Below, in pieces: positions 6,309 through 6,327 of a DNA stretch of 6,327 bases. The stretch spans positions 1 to 6,327 of the forward strand of contig DBXL01000173.1 in the NCBI GenBank assembly GCA_002309275.1. Direction: 5' to 3'. Origin of the DNA: Ruminococcaceae bacterium UBA1213 (GTDB lineage Bacteria > Bacillota > Clostridia > Oscillospirales > Acutalibacteraceae). Each line of letters opens with the position of its first letter. Positions within the stretch are counted from its first letter, which is position 1. Made by a program: the position numbers and the translations under genes. Below the pieces are notes generated by a model that ran no database searches, was not told the origin of the DNA, and worked only from the letters and a program-made list of their open reading frames with translations.

Positions 6309-6327
6309 TACTCAAAATATGGACAAA

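Noticed and set aside
1..6327. A search for mobile elements, CRISPR-like repeats, tRNA or rRNA genes, toxin-antitoxin or defence modules
   Set aside because: Nearly all of the window is accounted for by six intact or edge-cut housekeeping-type genes with short gaps. I saw no repeated units, transposase motifs or structural RNA.

Overview
The window looks like ordinary chromosome from a low-to-moderate GC member of the Clostridia, probably a gut-type Lachnospiraceae or Oscillospiraceae relative. The evidence is a Gram-positive type Obg with a C-terminal OCT domain, a stand-alone Mini-ribonuclease III (typical of Firmicutes), an MEP-pathway gene, strong AGGAG-like ribosome binding sites and A/T-rich intergenic DNA. 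This placement is inferred from gene content and style, not from a database match.

One gene lies on the + strand at the left edge. It is the 3' portion of an alpha/beta hydrolase with a hydrophobic N-terminal segment, and its true start lies outside the window. It converges with a long minus-strand series, and a compact hairpin between the two (about 1046-1092) can serve as terminator for both directions.

Read in the direction of transcription (right to left), the minus-strand series has three blocks. First, obg and mrnC are 5 bases apart and form a plausible ribosome-maturation pair: a 50S-assembly GTPase and the nuclease that matures 23S rRNA ends. Second, after a 111-base gap with only a weak candidate promoter, comes a cytosolic patatin-like lipid acyl hydrolase. 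Third, a tightly packed lrp/asnC-type regulator, class I aminotransferase and ispE operon has overlapping stop and start codons at both junctions. This operon starts at a perfect consensus housekeeping promoter (TTGACA, 17 bases, TATAAT) whose -35 box contains the stop codon of the patatin gene.

The regulator and aminotransferase resemble the Lrp-type regulator/alanine transaminase pair of Bacillus subtilis (AlaR-AlaT), so the operon probably links alanine/pyruvate metabolism with isoprenoid precursor synthesis. The largest intergenic stretch is 111 bases. I see no mobile element, CRISPR array, tRNA or rRNA, and nothing that amounts to a new system. The points worth a second look are small regulatory and start-site details.
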